A DNA stretch of 64,000 nt from Paraflavitalea soli (GTDB lineage Bacteria > Bacteroidota > Bacteroidia > Chitinophagales > Chitinophagaceae), in assembly GCF_003555545.1 (NCBI RefSeq), contig NZ_CP032157.1:2670546-2734545 (forward strand), written 5' to 3'. Position numbers and translations under genes: made by a program. The notes beneath the pieces are model-generated. The model did no database searches, was not told where the DNA came from, and worked only from the letters and a program-made list of their open reading frames with translations. Positions 1 through 10,334 of this stretch are shown here, piece by piece (the stretch's first letter is position 1; every line of letters starts with the position of its first letter).

Positions 1-21
1 TTAGCCTTTGGTTAGCGGCCA

Positions 22-546
22 TCAGGTGGCAGGCTGTAGGCTGGCGCCCATGAGGCGGATGGGTTTGGCGTCGCCGGGCATGGTGATCAGTCTTTCATAT
101 TTAAGGCCCAGCTTTTCCAATAAGCGGATAGAGCGCACATTGTGCTGGTTGGTGATGGCCAGGATATGCTTTAATCCAATCTTGTTTCTGGCATGATCCA
201 GCACCGCTGTGGCGGCTTCATAACCATATCCCTGGCCATTGTGGACAGCCAGGAAGGCAAAACCTATATCAACATGTTTCAGGGCATCTCTTTTGATCAA
301 TCCACACATACCGATAGGACTGTTTTGCTCTTTCAATTGCACCAGCCAAAGACCAAAGCCATTTGTCGCGTAGCTTTTATGTGGTCCGTTGATGATGTAA
401 TTTTCAGCATCCGCTATAGTTCTTACACCTTTATCGCCAATGAACTCGATCCAGGCAGGTTCGTTGACCAATTCGAAGATAAAAGGGGCATCGGCTACAG
501 TCAGTTCGCGGAGTAACAGCCGCGGGGTTTCTGCAATGATCATCAT
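22..546 (-). CDS. GNAT family N-acetyltransferase (RimJ/RimL-like)
   Basis: A 174-residue protein that begins ETPRLLLRELTVADA, the usual opening of RimJ/RimL-type acetyltransferases. The acetyl-CoA binding stretch (about residues 95-115, HNGQGYGYEAATAVL) carries the Q/R-x-x-G-x-G/A pattern in the form NGQGYGYE. The C-terminal part has N-x-x-S-x-x-L-x-E-K-L-G (about 135-148), typical of the family. The acceptor substrate cannot be told from the sequence; proteins of this type acetylate protein N-termini, amino acids or small amines. The start ATG overlaps the stop codon of the upstream SRPBCC gene by 4 bases (ATGA), so the two are probably translationally coupled. Confidence 0.9.
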   Translation of the reverse strand: MMIIAETPRLLLRELTVADAPFIFELVNEPAWIEFIGDKGVRTIADAENYIINGPHKSYATNGFGLWLVQLKEQNSPIGMCGLIKRDALKHVDIGFAFLAVHNGQGYGYEAATAVLDHARNKIGLKHILAITNQHNVRSIRLLEKLGLKYERLITMPGDAKPIRLMGASLQPAT

Positions 547-968
547 GATGCTTCTACAATTTTTTTAATGGTTGTTAACACATCATCCCATCCGGCCTGG
601 GAATTGCGCCACCATTCTTCACTGTTAAAATTGGTTTGGGTGACAGTTAGTATGGTTCTGTTGTCGGTTTCCGAAAGACTGTAGGAAACGGTGGTATAAT
701 GTTCGGGTTTGTCGTCCAAACCAGAAAAGGGCGTCCAATAGGTATGCCGTAACAGGTGCGGAGGTACGAAGTCAAGAATGATACCCTTATCACTGACCGA
801 TTGTCCCTGCTGTTGATGAATGAAGCGGATTTCGTTGCCTGGCTTCCAATCTGTTTGTGTTTCTACTCCGGGGAAATATTGAATGATGATATCAGGATTG
901 ATCAGGGCATTCCAGACCTTTGATGCGGCGGTATTGATCTCTATGGATTTGATAATATTCTTTTCCAT
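543..968 (-). CDS. SRPBCC/AHSA1-type ligand-binding protein
   Basis: A 141-residue protein of the START/Bet v 1-like (AHSA1) fold. The N-terminus IKSIEINTAASKVWNALINP and the tryptophan-rich C-terminus (EEWWRNSQAGWDDVLTTIKKIVE) are the two hallmarks of the family. These proteins form a hydrophobic cavity and bind or act on small lipophilic molecules; the ligand is unknown here. The open frame runs further upstream, but that part overlaps the neighbouring gene and lacks family similarity, so the Met of MEKNIIKS is taken as start. It sits directly upstream of and overlaps the GNAT gene. Confidence 0.88.
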   Translation of the reverse strand: MEKNIIKSIEINTAASKVWNALINPDIIIQYFPGVETQTDWKPGNEIRFIHQQQGQSVSDKGIILDFVPPHLLRHTYWTPFSGLDDKPEHYTTVSYSLSETDNRTILTVTQTNFNSEEWWRNSQAGWDDVLTTIKKIVEAS

Positions 969-1008
969 CGTATCAGTTTTATAGCAATCACTACCTAAAG
1001 TTACGCAC

Positions 1009-1623
1009 TCAATCCTTTTCCCACTTTCTTTTGTGTGATCCTTCCTGTCGTTCAATCGTCCAGCCATTGGCAGCCGCTTTTTTGAGTAATCTTTTCCGCA
1101 GTTTCTTAGGATAAAATATCTTTTTAGCTGTTTTCTTGCGTGCATAGCTTTTTACAATGGCCAATTGCCCCAATATCTCATAAGATGCGGCACCGCATCG
1201 CATACCGAAAAGCGCGTAATCGTAAGGTGTTTGTGCCAGGTAGGCGGCAGCAATGCTATCGAACTGTTGTTTTTGTTGAGTAGTAACGGGGATATAGATG
1301 ATGGTCTTCTTTACACTATCGGGATCGCCACCCAATATGGCGTAGAAACTATTTTCATTATGGACGGCATAAGTACTATGCCGGTTATTTTCTTTTTTAA
1401 ACACGTGGAAGGAGCCTGAGGGCAGGAAATTGATGATCCTGTTGCTGTCTCCTTCAATGCCAACATGACCTCCTAATATGCCGCCAAACCATTTCTTTTC
1501 TGTGTCCTGGTATTCCTTTAAAGGTCTGGAGCCATATAGAAAATGAACTTTTAGAAAGACAGTATCACCGGCAGCTGCCAGTGTTGAGATTAAACAAAAT
1601 ATACATACCAGAAAGGGGCGCAT
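1009..1623 (-). CDS. Secreted protein with possible permuted papain-like (NlpC/P60-like) core
   Basis: A 204-residue protein with a clear signal peptide (MRPFLVCIFCLISTLAAAG) and a strongly basic C-terminus. I do not recognise the family with certainty. Two motifs suggest a circularly permuted papain-like peptidase or acyltransferase fold: an early GGHVGIE segment (His near residue 54) and a later YDYALFGMRCGAASYEIL segment (Cys near residue 142). The order His then Cys is that of LRAT/YiiX-type enzymes. If this is right, it would act outside the cytoplasm on peptides or acyl groups. No partner genes support a specific role, and the function is inference. Confidence 0.6.
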   Translation of the reverse strand: MRPFLVCIFCLISTLAAAGDTVFLKVHFLYGSRPLKEYQDTEKKWFGGILGGHVGIEGDSNRIINFLPSGSFHVFKKENNRHSTYAVHNENSFYAILGGDPDSVKKTIIYIPVTTQQKQQFDSIAAAYLAQTPYDYALFGMRCGAASYEILGQLAIVKSYARKKTAKKIFYPKKLRKRLLKKAAANGWTIERQEGSHKRKWEKD

Positions 1624-1725
1624 GGGGTTCCTTCAAGATAGTACAAAATTCAATGAGATACTCCCCTGGCTCAATAACCCGTCAGAATTTATTGACCTTT
1701 TCTACTTGCTCCATTAGTGCCAGCT

Positions 1726-2115
1726 TTATTTTGGTTCGATCAGGTCCCACATATTACCGTAGAGGTCGGCAAACACGGCCACGCGGCCCCAGGTTTCCAG
1801 CACAGGTTCGCGTACAATGGTGATGCCCTGATCCAGGAGGTTCTGGTAATCGCGCGCAAAATTGTCGGTATAGAGGAAGAGAAATACGCGGCCACCGGTT
1901 TGGTTCCCTACCCTGCTCTTTTGTTCTTCGTTGGCGGCTTTGGCCAGGAGCAGGCAACAGCCGTCTGATCCGGGAGGGGATACCACCACCCATCTTTTGA
2001 CAGGGTTTAAGACAGTATCTTCTATTAAAGTAAAGTGTAATTTTTGGGTATAAAATGCAATGGCATCATCGTAATCGTCTACTACCAGGGCTATACGCGC
2101 TAAGGATTGTTTCAT
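1726..2115 (-). CDS. VOC (glyoxalase/bleomycin-resistance fold) family protein
   Basis: A protein of about 129 residues. It has the beta-alpha-beta-beta-beta module of vicinal oxygen chelate proteins: RIALVVDDYDDAIAFYTQKLHFTLIED at the N-terminus and FADLYGNMWDLIEPK at the C-terminus. The latter is the usual place of a metal-binding Glu and matches the D-x-x-G-N-x-x-x-L ending of the family. Members include glyoxalase I, extradiol dioxygenases and antibiotic-binding proteins; the substrate is not predictable. The start is placed at MKQSLARI, because the few residues before it do not fit the family. It is a stand-alone gene, with short gaps to its neighbours. Confidence 0.85.
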   Translation of the reverse strand: MKQSLARIALVVDDYDDAIAFYTQKLHFTLIEDTVLNPVKRWVVVSPPGSDGCCLLLAKAANEEQKSRVGNQTGGRVFLFLYTDNFARDYQNLLDQGITIVREPVLETWGRVAVFADLYGNMWDLIEPK

Positions 2116-2224
2116 GTGTTTTTGATATCTGGGCGGCAAAAATATTGAATTAAGGAGACATTTGTTTTAAAGCAGCGATGTGATTTGTATTTACACGAGC
2201 AATGACCAGAAGATATGCTAACGC

Positions 2225-2809
2225 TCACAAATGGTTGTACCAATCCAACGCCTCCGCTTCCACTTTTTTCATGAAGTGGTCTTTGGCTTCATTGTAAGCT
2301 ATGCCATCCTTAAAGTCCCGTAAGGAAATGGTTCTTTTCAAGGTGTCGTACTGTGCAGCAATATCCGGATGGGTTCTCAAATAATCCCTGAAGGCAATAT
2401 GTCTTGTCCAGTGGATAGTATCCTTTACCAATAAGTGAATATGCGTAACGGACTTAAAATCCTGCCCGATTACAAACGGTTCACCAATATCAACTTTGGC
2501 TGGTGCTGTTTGTCCCAGGGGACCGATCAGTCGCACATAAAAGCGCCGGTAAGGCATGGCGGGTTCATGTTTACGGAAATAGGTATACCCGGCTGCCATC
2601 ATGGGCTGGATGGTTTGATCGAGCTGTGCCTCCTGCCCCACTCCCACCAACATGTCGATGATGGGCTTAGCACCCAAGCCTGGTACAGAAGTACTGCCAA
2701 TATGCTCTACCACGGGCGCAAGTGGGGCCAGTGCAGCTTCTATGATCGCTTTTTCCTGTTGGAATTTATCTACCCAGGCAGGCTGATAGGTTTCGATGGT
2801 AATTTTCAT
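2225..2809 (-). CDS. GrpB family protein (UPF0157, nucleotidyltransferase-like)
   Basis: A 194-residue protein. The motif EHIGSTSVPGLGAKPIIDMLVGV (about residues 36-58) is diagnostic of the GrpB/UPF0157 family. That family belongs to the nucleotidyltransferase superfamily, with G-S-T/S and the following D as metal and nucleotide ligands. The true substrate of most family members is unknown, and some are fused to CoaE. The start is set at MKITIETYQPAWVDKF because this is the conserved N-terminus and a longer start would overlap the next gene. Confidence 0.9.
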   Translation of the reverse strand: MKITIETYQPAWVDKFQQEKAIIEAALAPLAPVVEHIGSTSVPGLGAKPIIDMLVGVGQEAQLDQTIQPMMAAGYTYFRKHEPAMPYRRFYVRLIGPLGQTAPAKVDIGEPFVIGQDFKSVTHIHLLVKDTIHWTRHIAFRDYLRTHPDIAAQYDTLKRTISLRDFKDGIAYNEAKDHFMKKVEAEALDWYNHL

Positions 2810-2876
2810 GGTATATGGGATAAAAGAACGGTACGAATGTAAGAAATCCTTTATATTCCATAGATGGATAGCCACG

Positions 2877-3413
2877 CTATTGCGGCTTGTTCCTTTTTTC
2901 AAACTGATCGCGCAGGAGATTGAACAACTCTCCGAAAGAAGTACGCAGACTATTAGCAGAGAGGGCCAGCGGAGAGCCGTAGGCCTTATGATTCATCTGC
3001 ATCATTTTTCGCTTTATAAAGCTGGTTTGTTTGTTGATATAATCCTCGGGGTTCTTAACATGGATCATAATGAACTTTTGCCGCTGGGCCATCATAATGG
3101 TTATGTTCAGCATATCGCTCCAGGGAATGGCCCCTACTGAAATGCCACCGGAATTATCCGTTATGCCGAAGTCATCGATTACAAAGCCAGGCCGGGTGCT
3201 GAATAATTTACGGGCAGCATAGACTGCGCAGAGCCCAAAGAAGAGAACGGCGGCCACACCAACAGTCCTTACCACGTATATATTGGAAAGGACAGGGTTG
3301 CTAACGGTAGGCGCTTTTACAAGCATCCAGCATCCGCCAACAACAAATAATATAGCGCCTGCCAACAACAGGAGGATCTTCGTTTTGCTGAGCGGAATGG
3401 AGATGGGTTGCAT
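2877..3413 (-). CDS. STM3941-like two-TM membrane protein with PH-like domain
   Basis: A 178-residue protein with two N-terminal membrane helices (about 12-32 and 46-66). A soluble domain begins ARKLFSTRPGFVIDDFGITDNSGGISVGAIPWSDM. The F-x-I-D-x-x-G-I-x-D followed by G-x-I-x-W-x-D is the pattern of the STM3941 family of bacterial PH-like membrane proteins. Function is unknown. The gene lies 67 bases upstream of grpB on the same strand. Confidence 0.75.
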   Translation of the reverse strand: MQPISIPLSKTKILLLLAGAILFVVGGCWMLVKAPTVSNPVLSNIYVVRTVGVAAVLFFGLCAVYAARKLFSTRPGFVIDDFGITDNSGGISVGAIPWSDMLNITIMMAQRQKFIMIHVKNPEDYINKQTSFIKRKMMQMNHKAYGSPLALSANSLRTSFGELFNLLRDQFEKRNKPQ

Positions 3414-3625
3414 TATAAATAAACAATAAGTGAAGGCAAGGTACGATCTGCAGGCCCACCAAGCTAACTATCTTAAAAAAAAGTTACTTTTTTACCAACA
3501 GTTGCGAACCATCTACCAACTTCCGGTGTTTCTTTTCTTTCAACTTGATCTGACCTTCCTGCCACGCTGTATGGTTCAGGGGAGTTGGGAAACCTATACT
3601 GCTATGATATTCAAATTGGTCCATC

Positions 3626-3643
3626 GTATATTAACCAATATAC
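3626..3643. promoter_or_regulatory. Perfect inverted repeat upstream of the AraC gene
   Basis: GTATATTAACCAATATAC is a perfect 7-bp inverted repeat with a 4-bp centre, ending 42 bases before the AraC-family start codon. A further GTATAC lies at 3653-3658. Its place suggests an operator, perhaps for autoregulation; this is inference from position and symmetry only. Confidence 0.35.
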
Positions 3644-3685
3644 CAGCACCAGGTATACTTTTAATGTCCACCTCAACCTGTTTGT

Positions 3686-4591
3686 ATGGAAGCTAATCCT
3701 GTTGCGCTACATACAATCAGGGAATTGAAGGACATTGCCGGTCATTCCTGGTATCCGGACGATCTTCAGATCCTGCTACGCAAGCCTAAGGGCCATGAAC
3801 ACCATTTTCACCAACCTTTCCGGTCCGACTCCTACTGGGTTGTTCTTGTTTCGAATAAGCAAGCAGCTGATTCTCTGAGTATTCAATTGAATTCCCAGGA
3901 ATATGTATTGCGGGAGAATGACCTCCTGATCGTACCGCCGCACACCATACGGCAGCCATCAGATTCAGCGCACAGCTGCGACCTCGCCTGCGTGGCCTTC
4001 AGGCCCGACTTCCTTTTTGAAGCCGGCATATCCCAAAGACATATAGACTCTTTCGAATACCTCTCCCGCAGTCCTTGTACCCACCTGCAGTTGTCTCCGG
4101 AAGATGCCTCCCGGTTTATGGCAGTGATCAAAATGTTGCAGGAAAAGAACTTTGCCGAAGACGACAATCCTTTTGCCGCCGAGGTGGTACGCCATTTTTT
4201 TAATGTCTTCCAGTTTGAACTGGCCGGCCTGTATTACAAGTATTCCAACCAGAAAAAGTTGGTGCATGACCGCAAAGAGGAGCTGCTGTGGCGGTTTCTG
4301 GCCTTACTGCCGGAGCATGTGAAGACCGAACGCAGCTTACAGTTTTACGCCAACAGACTTTATGTAACGCCGAAATACCTTACCCAAACAGTAAAGAAGG
4401 TGTCGGGGAAAACGGCCGGCAAGTATATTGATGACCTGGTGATCGTTGAAGCCAAGAATTTACTACGTGATCCCTCTTTGACCATTGCCCAGGTGGCAGA
4501 CCATCTCTATTTCAGTGATCAATTCTTTTTCAGCAAATTCTTCAAACGTTATACAGGGGTAACCCCCTCCGACTATCGAAAACGCGCTTAG
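3686..4591 (+). CDS. AraC family transcriptional regulator
   Basis: A 301-residue protein. The N-terminal half (about 30-150) reads as a cupin-like sensing domain (HEHHFHQPFRSDSYWVVLV, then NDLLIVPPHTIRQP). The C-terminal 100 residues hold two helix-turn-helix units, including YANRLYVTPKYLTQTVKKVSGKTAGKYI and IAQVADHLYFSDQFFFSKFFKRYTGVTPSDYRK, the classic AraC/XylS signature. It probably binds a small effector through the cupin and regulates nearby or distant genes. It is monocistronic and ends at a strong hairpin. The downstream sphingolipid operon has its own promoter-like region, so a regulatory link between the two is possible but not shown. Confidence 0.92.
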   Translation: MEANPVALHTIRELKDIAGHSWYPDDLQILLRKPKGHEHHFHQPFRSDSYWVVLVSNKQAADSLSIQLNSQEYVLRENDLLIVPPHTIRQPSDSAHSCDLACVAFRPDFLFEAGISQRHIDSFEYLSRSPCTHLQLSPEDASRFMAVIKMLQEKNFAEDDNPFAAEVVRHFFNVFQFELAGLYYKYSNQKKLVHDRKEELLWRFLALLPEHVKTERSLQFYANRLYVTPKYLTQTVKKVSGKTAGKYIDDLVIVEAKNLLRDPSLTIAQVADHLYFSDQFFFSKFFKRYTGVTPSDYRKRA

Positions 4592-4602
4592 TGATGTACG
4601 AT

Positions 4603-4637
4603 ACAAAAGCCGTTGCCTTTATGGCAACGGCTTTTGT
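4603..4637 (+). terminator. Strong hairpin terminator after the AraC gene
   Basis: ACAAAAGCCGTTGCC and its exact reverse complement are separated by a 5-base loop, giving a 15-bp perfect stem. The A-rich start and T-rich end make it bidirectional in form. Confidence 0.85.
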
Positions 4638-4770
4638 GTGCCTGCCAGCGGGGATTCCGGCGCCTAGAACAAACCCGGACTACTATTGTTCGAGGTGTTG
4701 AAATGTATTTTATAAAATATTTCAGGTGCATGCAACGAGAAGAATTTTAGACATATTACGGGGACTTTCA

Positions 4771-4805
4771 GACATTGCCGAAATGTCCGGTCATCTTCAA
4801 CTTTG
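4771..4805 (+). promoter_or_regulatory. Candidate promoter and operator of the sphingo-inositol lipid operon
   Basis: A TTG (4775-4777) lies 20 bases before CAACTTTG (4798-4805), a one-mismatch fit to the Bacteroidota -7 element TAnnTTTG. Between them lies a perfect inverted repeat, GACATT-N5-AATGTC (4771-4787). The region is about 45 bases upstream of the first gene. A regulator bound at the repeat would block the promoter. Both calls rest on pattern alone. Confidence 0.4.
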
Positions 4806-4844
4806 TGCTTATTCCAATGCCGGAATAAACAAGTGGAAAGTTGA

Positions 4845-7173
<2,329 letters not shown>

Positions 7174-7177
<4 letters not shown>

Positions 7178-8166
7178 AGGAAAGAATTCTCATAACAGGA
7201 GCAAGTGGCTTCATTGGGTTTCATTTGATTGAAGCAGCCCTGAGCAGAGGATTTACCGTTTATGCAGCCGTACGGGCTGGCAGTGATGTGCAGCATTTGA
7301 AGGGATATGATATCGGGTTCTGTGAATTGAATTATACGAATGTAGAGCTGTTGGCAAAACAGCTGGAAGAAATAGGATGTCAATATATTATTCATGCAGC
7401 CGGCACTACGCGGACGGGCTCGCAGGAAGCCTATAACGCTATCAATGCGGGTTATGCAGTAAACCTGGCCCGTGCAGCGATGCAAGGGTTAGGCAGCAAG
7501 CTGCTAAAGTTTGTTTTCATCAGCAGCCTGGCAGCACTCGGCCCATTGAACAACCGGGAAATGCTGATCACGGAAGAAATTGTTCCTGCTCCCGTAACAG
7601 CTTATGGAAGAAGTAAGTTGCTGGCAGAGCGCCAGCTTCAGGTACTCCCACTCCTTCCGCTGATCATCTTACGCCCCACTGCAGTCTATGGACCGCGGGA
7701 AAAGGATATCCTGATCATATTGCGCGCTATTAGTCGCGGTATGGAAGCCTATATCGGGAAAATTGAACAGCAACTGAGTTTTGTGTATGTAAAGGACCTG
7801 GCTTCTGTTGCTATTAATGCTTTGTGTACTGAGCTGTCGGGTGTGGCTTTTAATATTTCTGATGGCCGGAGTTACGGGCAATATGAGCTGGCTGAGTTCT
7901 CCAAGCAGATACTGAACAGGAAAACATGGCGGCTACATGTGCCGCATGGCATGATCAAAGCCCTTGCCTTTGGGATGGAGCGGGTGTACGGATGGCGGGG
8001 CAAGACACCAGCACTCAATGTAGAAAAACTGAACGAACTCACGGCCGTGAACTGGCACTGCAGTATCGATAAGGCGAAAGCAGCGCTGGGGTTTTGTCCC
8101 CGGTATACCCTGGAGCAGGGACTCAGGGAGACCTTACACTGGTACCGTCAACACAATTGGATATAA
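7174..8166 (+). CDS. NAD-dependent epimerase/dehydratase family, probable ceramide reductase (CerR-like)
   Basis: A 330-residue extended short-chain dehydrogenase. The Rossmann motif ITGASGFIGFHL (GxxGxxG) is at residues 6-17, with the catalytic Tyr-x-x-x-Lys in VTAYGRSKLLAE (about 142-153) and a preceding serine stretch FISSLAALG. In the bacterial ceramide pathway a protein of this family reduces the keto group of the acylated 3-ketosphinganine to give dihydroceramide. The position directly after spt and the GNAT protein makes that the best assignment. A sugar-nucleotide epimerase is the alternative, but no other sugar genes are near. Confidence 0.78.
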
Positions 8167-8183
8167 TTATTAAAATAAGGATT

Positions 8184-9509
8184 ATGAAAGAACAAGTATT
8201 GCCGGCAGAAGGAAAATTAGGCATCCTGCTCCCTGGGTTGGGCGCAGTAGCATCTACAATGATCGCAGGAGTTATCGCAACCAATAAAGGCTTATCCAAA
8301 CCGATCGGATCGCTCACGCAAACCGGGCATATCGAATTGGGTAGTGGAACAGGAGACCGTTTTCCTTTGATCAGGGATTTCGTTCCCCTGGCCAACCTGG
8401 AAGATGTGGTGTTTGGAGGATGGGATATTTATGAGGACAATGTATACCAGGCAGCCACGCATGCACGGGTGCTTGACCAGCGTTTGCTGGACTCCATCAG
8501 GCCCGAACTGGAACTCATAAAGCCGATGCGCGCCTTTTTTGACAGGGATTATGTAAGGAACCTGGATGGCAAATTTATCAAGCAATCAGCTACCCGGTGG
8601 GATGCCGCCCAGGAGCTGATCAGGGATATTGACAATTTTAAGAAGGCCAATAACCTAAGCCGTGTGGTGGTGATCTGGACAGGCTCTACAGAGAAGTATA
8701 TCGAGGCATCAGCCGTACATGAAACCATCGCTTCTTTTGAAGCGGGGCTCAAGAACAATGATGCAGCGATTGCGCCCAGCATGGTATATGCCTATGCAGC
8801 CGTGAGCCAGGGCATCCCCTTTATCAATGGCGCACCGAATTTAACGACCGATATTCCTGCTATTATACAGCTTGCCCGCAAGAACAAGGCAGCTATTGGC
8901 GGCAAGGATTTCAAAACAGGGCAAACCCTGATGAAAACGGTGGTGGCGCCTGGTTTGGCAGCCCGCTCACTGGGTGTTTCAGGCTGGTACTCTACCAATA
9001 TCCTGGGCAACCGGGATGGGCTGGTACTGGATGATGAAGAGAATTTCAAAACGAAGGAAGTTTCCAAGTTAGGCGTACTGGAAGACATTTTGCGTCCGGA
9101 CCTGCATCCCGATCTGTATGGCGACCTGTACCACAAGATCCGGATCAATTATTATCCTCCGCATGGAGACAATAAGGAGAGCTGGGACAATATCGACATT
9201 TTTGGCTGGTTGAACTATCCCATGCAGATCAAGATCAATTTCCTCTGCCGTGATTCTATTCTTGCAGCGCCGCTTGTGCTTGACCTCGCGCTATTTGCCG
9301 ATCTGGCCCAGCGCGCAGGCATGTATGGTGTGCAGGATTGGTTGTCTTTTTACCTGAAGTCACCGCAAACGCAACATGGCGTACCAGCAGAGAATGATAT
9401 TTTCAAACAACTGAATACCCTGAAAAATGTTTTGCGCACGATGATGCAGGAAGAACCCCTGGATATTCCTGCGCTGACAGCGACCCAGGAAACTGTGCCG
9501 GCACTATGA
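8184..9509 (+). CDS. ino1: Myo-inositol-1-phosphate synthase
   Basis: A 441-residue protein of the inositol-3-phosphate synthase family, which converts glucose 6-phosphate to myo-inositol phosphate with bound NAD. The N-terminal Rossmann stretch is GKLGILLPGLGAVASTMIAG. The conserved core includes PSMVYAYAAVSQGIPFINGAPN, IGGKDFKTGQTLMKTVVAPGL and GWYSTNILGNRDGLVLDD, where the GKDxKTGQT and STNxLGNxDG motifs are typical. A longer reading frame exists, but the ATG at 8184 gives the normal N-terminus and follows the upstream stop after 17 bases. It provides the inositol head group for the lipid enzymes further down the operon and overlaps the next gene by 4 bases. Confidence 0.93.
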   Translation: MKEQVLPAEGKLGILLPGLGAVASTMIAGVIATNKGLSKPIGSLTQTGHIELGSGTGDRFPLIRDFVPLANLEDVVFGGWDIYEDNVYQAATHARVLDQRLLDSIRPELELIKPMRAFFDRDYVRNLDGKFIKQSATRWDAAQELIRDIDNFKKANNLSRVVVIWTGSTEKYIEASAVHETIASFEAGLKNNDAAIAPSMVYAYAAVSQGIPFINGAPNLTTDIPAIIQLARKNKAAIGGKDFKTGQTLMKTVVAPGLAARSLGVSGWYSTNILGNRDGLVLDDEENFKTKEVSKLGVLEDILRPDLHPDLYGDLYHKIRINYYPPHGDNKESWDNIDIFGWLNYPMQIKINFLCRDSILAAPLVLDLALFADLAQRAGMYGVQDWLSFYLKSPQTQHGVPAENDIFKQLNTLKNVLRTMMQEEPLDIPALTATQETVPAL

Positions 9510-9952
9510 CCAACATTGCCAGCATAATTGCAACTGCGGGGGGTATTGGCTTCATCCCAAAAGGTGGAGGCACAGCCGCCGCAGTTGTTTTTTGTATTGC
9601 CTGGTACTTTTTCCCGATGGGATATAATTACCAGGTCTTACTGCTGATCCTGCTGCTGGCGGCAGGCACCTGGAGCGCCACCAGGATGGAAGCGGTATGG
9701 GAGCATGACAGCAATAAGATCGTCATCGATGAGGTGGCAGGCATGATGATCACGCTGGCTTTCCTGCCTCATAACCTTGTTTATATTTTTATTGGTTGTG
9801 TGTTGTTTCGCTTTTTTGATATCGTCAAGCCGCTGGGCATCAGGAAGGCAGAGTTGCTGCCCCGTGGCGTGGGGGTAATGGCGGATGATGTGCTGGCAGG
9901 CGTGTACGCGCAGGTGCTACTCAGGATCATGGTGATGGCTAAATTGTTTTGA
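9506..9952 (+). CDS. PgpA-family phosphatase, probable phosphatidylinositol-phosphate phosphatase
   Basis: A 148-residue membrane protein of the phosphatidylglycerophosphatase A family. It has the N-terminal GIGFIPKGGGTAAA motif, the acidic metal-binding motif IVIDEVAGMMITLAF (about 74-88) and the C-terminal LPRGVGVMADDVLAGVYA. PgpA normally removes phosphate from phosphatidylglycerophosphate. Between an inositol-phosphate synthase and a CDP-alcohol phosphatidyltransferase, the more likely substrate is phosphatidylinositol phosphate, as proposed for the Bacteroides thetaiotaomicron inositol lipid cluster. Sequence alone cannot separate the two substrates. Confidence 0.85.
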   Translation: MTNIASIIATAGGIGFIPKGGGTAAAVVFCIAWYFFPMGYNYQVLLLILLLAAGTWSATRMEAVWEHDSNKIVIDEVAGMMITLAFLPHNLVYIFIGCVLFRFFDIVKPLGIRKAELLPRGVGVMADDVLAGVYAQVLLRIMVMAKLF

Positions 9953-9953
9953 C

Positions 9954-10334
9954 ATGATCACTTTTTTGAAAGCCAATATGGCTTCACTGGTGGCTTCGGG
10001 ATGTGATTTTTTGATGACGGTACTGCTGGTACAATGGTGTAATGCACCGGTAGTACCAGCGGCGGCAGCGGGTACTATAACAGGTGGCGTGATCAATTTC
10101 TTAATAGGCAGGCATTGGGTTTTTCAGGCGGAGGATGACAGGGCAGTAAGACAGCTTTTCAAATACGCGCTGGTATGGACCGGCAATTTGTTGTTAAATA
10201 CGGGAGGAGTATTCCTCCTTGCTTCCTGTGCCGGGTTTCATTATGCGGCATCGAAAGTGGTTACTTCGCTACTGGTTGCTTTCCTGTATAATTATCCGTT
10301 ACAAAAAAATTTTGTGTTTAGCAATAATTGGTAG
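9954..10334 (+). CDS. GtrA family membrane protein
   Basis: A 126-residue protein with four predicted membrane helices. It shows the GtrA signature FLKANMASLVASGCDFLMTVLLVQW at the N-terminus and NFLIGRHWVFQ near residue 52. GtrA-like proteins are thought to help move polyprenyl-linked or lipid-linked sugars across the inner membrane. In this operon it could help flip an inositol lipid or its precursor, which is inference from context. It starts one base after the upstream stop and ends directly against the next start codon. Confidence 0.85.
   Translation: MITFLKANMASLVASGCDFLMTVLLVQWCNAPVVPAAAAGTITGGVINFLIGRHWVFQAEDDRAVRQLFKYALVWTGNLLLNTGGVFLLASCAGFHYAASKVVTSLLVAFLYNYPLQKNFVFSNNW

Noticed and set aside
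3430-3696. 88-codon frame before the AraC gene
   Set aside because: It covers the palindromic operator-like region and overlaps the AraC start, with no domain-like pattern.
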